Shown in pieces: positions 61,757-64,000 of a DNA stretch of 64,000 nt. Each line of letters starts with the position of its first letter. Position 1 is the first letter of the stretch. The stretch is from Arhodomonas aquaeolei DSM 8974 (GTDB lineage Bacteria; Pseudomonadota; Gammaproteobacteria; Nitrococcales; Nitrococcaceae), in the NCBI RefSeq assembly GCF_000374645.1, contig NZ_KB894806.1, forward strand, positions 1 to 64,000, read 5' to 3'. A model generated the notes under the pieces. It was given only the letters and a program-made list of their open reading frames with translations, was not told the origin of the DNA and made no database searches. The translations under genes were made by a program, and so were the position numbers.

Positions 61757-62068
61757 ATGAAGTGCATCGCCCGCATCCTGATCCTGCTCGTCGCGTTCTC
61801 CGTCGTCGCCCACACGGCGGAGGCCGGCGCCGAGATCGCCGCCCACGCCGACGCGCCTGTCGCAGCGGCGACGCCGGATTCCGCGGACGGTGATCAGCCG
61901 GTCGCCGCGCCCGGGATGCATGAGTGCCATCTTCCGGCGCACCTGCCGGCACTGGCACCGGCCTGCCCCCTGCCCATGCACGCCCGCTCCGAATCGCCCC
62001 TTGCCCGCCCCGGTCTGCGCCTCACCAGCGTGGACCGGGCGCCGGTAACACCGCCCCCGACCACCTGA
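61757..62068 (+). CDS. Small CzcI-like periplasmic protein
   Basis: The 103-residue protein has a signal peptide (ILILLVAFSVVAHTAEAGA), His/Cys residues in the mature part (MHECHLPAHLPAL and PLPMHARS) and the tail SVDRAPVTPPPTT. Such proteins resemble the CzcI family found beside cobalt-zinc-cadmium exporters, whose biochemical role is unclear. It follows the methyltransferase gene by 12 bp and likely belongs to the same metal operon. Confidence 0.65.
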   Translation: MKCIARILILLVAFSVVAHTAEAGAEIAAHADAPVAAATPDSADGDQPVAAPGMHECHLPAHLPALAPACPLPMHARSESPLARPGLRLTSVDRAPVTPPPTT

Positions 62069-62232
62069 GTCCAGCTCCCCGCCGTCCGGCCGGTTTTCCC
62101 CGGAGGACGGGCGTTGTGCCGACCACGGCGGCCGCCGTTCACGCGCCGGCGGACCGTGCGCGGCAACCCCCTGTTTACCACCGCTTCCGAAGCCCTGTGC
62201 CTGGTGTTCGGGGGCGGCCGAGGAGTCACACC

Positions 62233-63555
62233 ATGCAGCTGCGAAACCGTTTCCTGCTGACCGCCGCGGTGCTCGCCGCGGGGGCGGCGGTCCTGCCCTT
62301 TCCGCAGGCCACACACGCGAGTGCCGGCGGGGATGCTTCCGACGTGACACCCGCACCGGCGGCGCGTGCCGGTGCCGACCCGGAGGCGGTGCCGCCCGGT
62401 TCACCACCCGGGCGGCTGACCGTGCGCGCCGGCGACACCCTGCTCGGGCTGTTGGGCAACGAGCTGGACCTGGACGCCGCCGAGGCGATGCGGGTCGTGC
62501 AAGCGCTCTCCGGGGTGATGGACGCCGGCGCGCTACGCCCGGGCCAGACACTGGTTCACGTCCTCGACGAAGACGGTGGGGGACCGCGCCTACGCCGGCT
62601 GAGTATCCGCACCGACGCGGACACGCGCGTGCTCGTCTCGCGGACGGACGGTGGCGGGCTCGAGGCCCGGGAGCGACGGGTGGCGCACCGGCGGACCACG
62701 CGCACCGTGCGCATGCGGGTCGACGGCGGGCTGTACCCGGCGGCGATGCGCGCGGGGATACCGGAGGCGGTCCTGATCGCCGCCTACCGCCGTCTCAGTG
62801 GCCGTATCGACTTCCAGCGGGACCTGCGTCGGGGCGACGAGTTCGCCGTCGTCTACGAGCGCTTTGTCCACGAGGACAGTGCGGCAAGCCATGACGGACG
62901 CCTTCTGGCCGCACGCATCGGCCAGGCTGGCGGAGAGCTCGCCGTGTTCCGGCCCGGTGGCGGGACCGACGGCGGGCGGGACGGTTTCTACACCGCCGAC
63001 GGTGCCAGCGTCGCGACGTCGCTGCTGCGCACGCCGGTGAAGGGCGCGCGCCTGTCCTCGCTGTTCGGCCGGCGGGATCACCCGGTCCTCGGCTACACCC
63101 GCATGCACGAGGGCCTGGACTTCGCCGCGCCACGGGGCACCGCGGTCCGTGCGGCGGGCGATGGGCGTGTCGTCCGCGCCGGGCCGTTCAGCAGCTACGG
63201 CAACTACGTGCGTATCCGCCACGACAACCGCCTGCAGACGGCCTATGCCCACCTGTCCGCCTTCGCCGACGGGATCGGTGACGGCGATCGGGTCCGCCAG
63301 GGCGAGGTCATCGGCTACGTCGGGGCCACCGGCACCGCCACCGGTCCGAACCTGCACTACGAGGTCCTGCGCGGCGGCGAGCCGGTGGACCCGCGGGCGC
63401 TGGACCTGCCGCCCCGTCGCCGGCTCACAGGGGAGCGGTTGCGGACGTTCCGCGAGCGTATCCGTCCGCTGCGCGTGGCCATGCACGGCGGCGCCCGCAA
63501 CGCCGCCGCGGCGCATCCCGCGCTGATGCTGGCCGACTACGCGGTGCGGCGATGA
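62233..63555 (+). CDS. M23-family murein endopeptidase with LysM-like/OapA domain
   Basis: The 440-residue exported protein has a signal peptide (1-30), a LysM/OapA-like peptidoglycan-binding segment (RLTVRAGDTLLGLLG), a middle domain as in MepM (YPAAMRAGIPEAVLIAAYRRL), and a C-terminal M23 domain. Zn ligands are His292-x3-Asp296 and His375 (GPNLHYE); His340 (AYAHLS) is also present. The residue two before His375 is Asn in place of the family's usual catalytic His, so activity might be altered. It probably cleaves peptidoglycan cross-links. The ctaG start overlaps its stop codon. Confidence 0.9.
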   Translation: MQLRNRFLLTAAVLAAGAAVLPFPQATHASAGGDASDVTPAPAARAGADPEAVPPGSPPGRLTVRAGDTLLGLLGNELDLDAAEAMRVVQALSGVMDAGALRPGQTLVHVLDEDGGGPRLRRLSIRTDADTRVLVSRTDGGGLEARERRVAHRRTTRTVRMRVDGGLYPAAMRAGIPEAVLIAAYRRLSGRIDFQRDLRRGDEFAVVYERFVHEDSAASHDGRLLAARIGQAGGELAVFRPGGGTDGGRDGFYTADGASVATSLLRTPVKGARLSSLFGRRDHPVLGYTRMHEGLDFAAPRGTAVRAAGDGRVVRAGPFSSYGNYVRIRHDNRLQTAYAHLSAFADGIGDGDRVRQGEVIGYVGATGTATGPNLHYEVLRGGEPVDPRALDLPPRRRLTGERLRTFRERIRPLRVAMHGGARNAAAAHPALMLADYAVRR

Positions 63556-64000
63556 CAGGCGACGGGTTAAGCGTGCTGGCCGGGGTGGCGGGGTTTCTCC
63601 GGCCCTACGAGTGGCAGCCGATGGTGAGCCTCGCGGTGGCCGTCGCCCTGCTCCTCTATCTCCGCGGCATTGCATGCGGGGCACGGCCGGGGGTCGTCCG
63701 GGCGGCGGCCTTCCTGGTCGGCCTGGGGGCCATGTACGCCGTCACCCAGACCCGCTTCGACTACTTTGCCCAGTACGTGTTCTTCATCCACCGCCTCCAG
63801 CACCTGGTGCTCCACCATATCGCCGCGATCCTCATCGTGCTCGCCAACCCGTTGCCGGTGCTGGCGGCGGGGATGCCGGCACCGGTCCGTGACCGCGTGA
63901 TCGCACCGGCGTGGCGCAGTGCCCCGGTGCAGGGCGTCTACCGCTTCGTCCAGCATCCGCTGGTGGCCTCGCTGCTGTTCGTCGGGCTGATCTATCTCTG
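63552..64000 (+). CDS. ctaG: CtaG-type cytochrome c oxidase assembly protein, 3' end beyond window
   Basis: The first 149 residues of the caa3_CtaG family are visible: hydrophobic helices beginning YEWQPMVSLAVAVALLLYLRG, then the copper-linked histidines in FFIHRLQHLVLHHIAAILIVLANP, a signature of this copper-insertion protein for oxidases. The gene runs off the window end. Its start (ATGA) overlaps the M23 peptidase stop. Confidence 0.9.
   Translation, partial: MTGDGLSVLAGVAGFLRPYEWQPMVSLAVAVALLLYLRGIACGARPGVVRAAAFLVGLGAMYAVTQTRFDYFAQYVFFIHRLQHLVLHHIAAILIVLANPLPVLAAGMPAPVRDRVIAPAWRSAPVQGVYRFVQHPLVASLLFVGLIYL

Noticed and set aside
1-64000. CRISPR arrays, tRNA or rRNA genes
   Set aside because: No regularly spaced direct repeats and no recognisable tRNA cloverleaf or rRNA sequence were seen by eye; a tRNAscan or Infernal run would be needed to exclude tRNAs fully.

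Overview
The window reads as the chromosome of a GC-rich gammaproteobacterium. The closest fit by gene order is the Ectothiorhodospiraceae/Chromatiales, but that is inferred from gene content and was not searched. Supporting evidence is the ubiE-ubiJ-ubiB cluster, hslVU followed by a DUF971 gene, the lptM-lysA-(small membrane gene)-dapF-DUF484-xerC string, a betaine/carnitine-type GlxA regulator beside C1-folate genes, and a NitT/TauT-type ABC transporter.

Layout. 1-420: the 3' end of an IS110-family transposase, then a REP-like hairpin. 447-4092: a GlxA-type regulator divergent from fhs and fchA (one-carbon folate metabolism). 4126-9665: minus-strand housekeeping cluster hslV-hslU-DUF971-ubiE-ubiJ-ubiB, with a convincing sigma-32 promoter before hslV. 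9666-26117: a 16-kb defence island. Its left part is a minus-strand type I restriction-modification operon, hsdM-rhuM(frameshifted)-hsdS-DUF3800-hsdR, bounded by an inverted ~150-bp element. Its right part is a complete plus-strand type I Wadjet system, jetABCD. The island lies between xerC and hslV, which appear to belong to one ancestral co-directional string. 26118-30284: xerC, DUF484, dapF, a small membrane gene, lysA, lptM.

30416-39088: an alpha/beta-hydrolase gene, then an ~8-kb catabolic island. The island carries a mandelate-racemase-type enolase-superfamily enzyme, an aldehyde dehydrogenase, a LacI regulator, a YihU-like sulfolactaldehyde-reductase-type enzyme and a NitT/TauT (sulfonate-type) ABC transporter. 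It ends in a second copy of the last 67 bp of the hydrolase gene, so it is bracketed by direct repeats. Three matching LacI-type operators tie its two transcription units together.

39143-48178: a copper-handling region with a His-rich small protein, a cupredoxin, a CopA ATPase with a candidate repressor palindrome, a CDF exporter, an EamA transporter, SHOCT and DUF2933 small proteins, a YVTN beta-propeller, a CcmG/DsbE-like thioredoxin and CcdA. 48253-54249: urea transporter urtABCDE behind a sigma-54-like promoter and an NtrC-like box. 54265-57692: an SDR reductase, acetate kinase and a MaoC-Pta fusion. 57747-60224: a P3A proton ATPase. 60368-62068: a MerR-type promoter, a short CDF exporter, a methyltransferase and a CzcI-like small protein. 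62233-64000: an M23 endopeptidase and the start of ctaG.

Most novel-looking points: the candidate organosulfonate island and its duplicated gene end; the inverted repeats around the hsd operon; GTAG-headed REP-like elements, including a pair inside the Wadjet locus; and the orphan MerR-type promoter over a CDF-methyltransferase pair.
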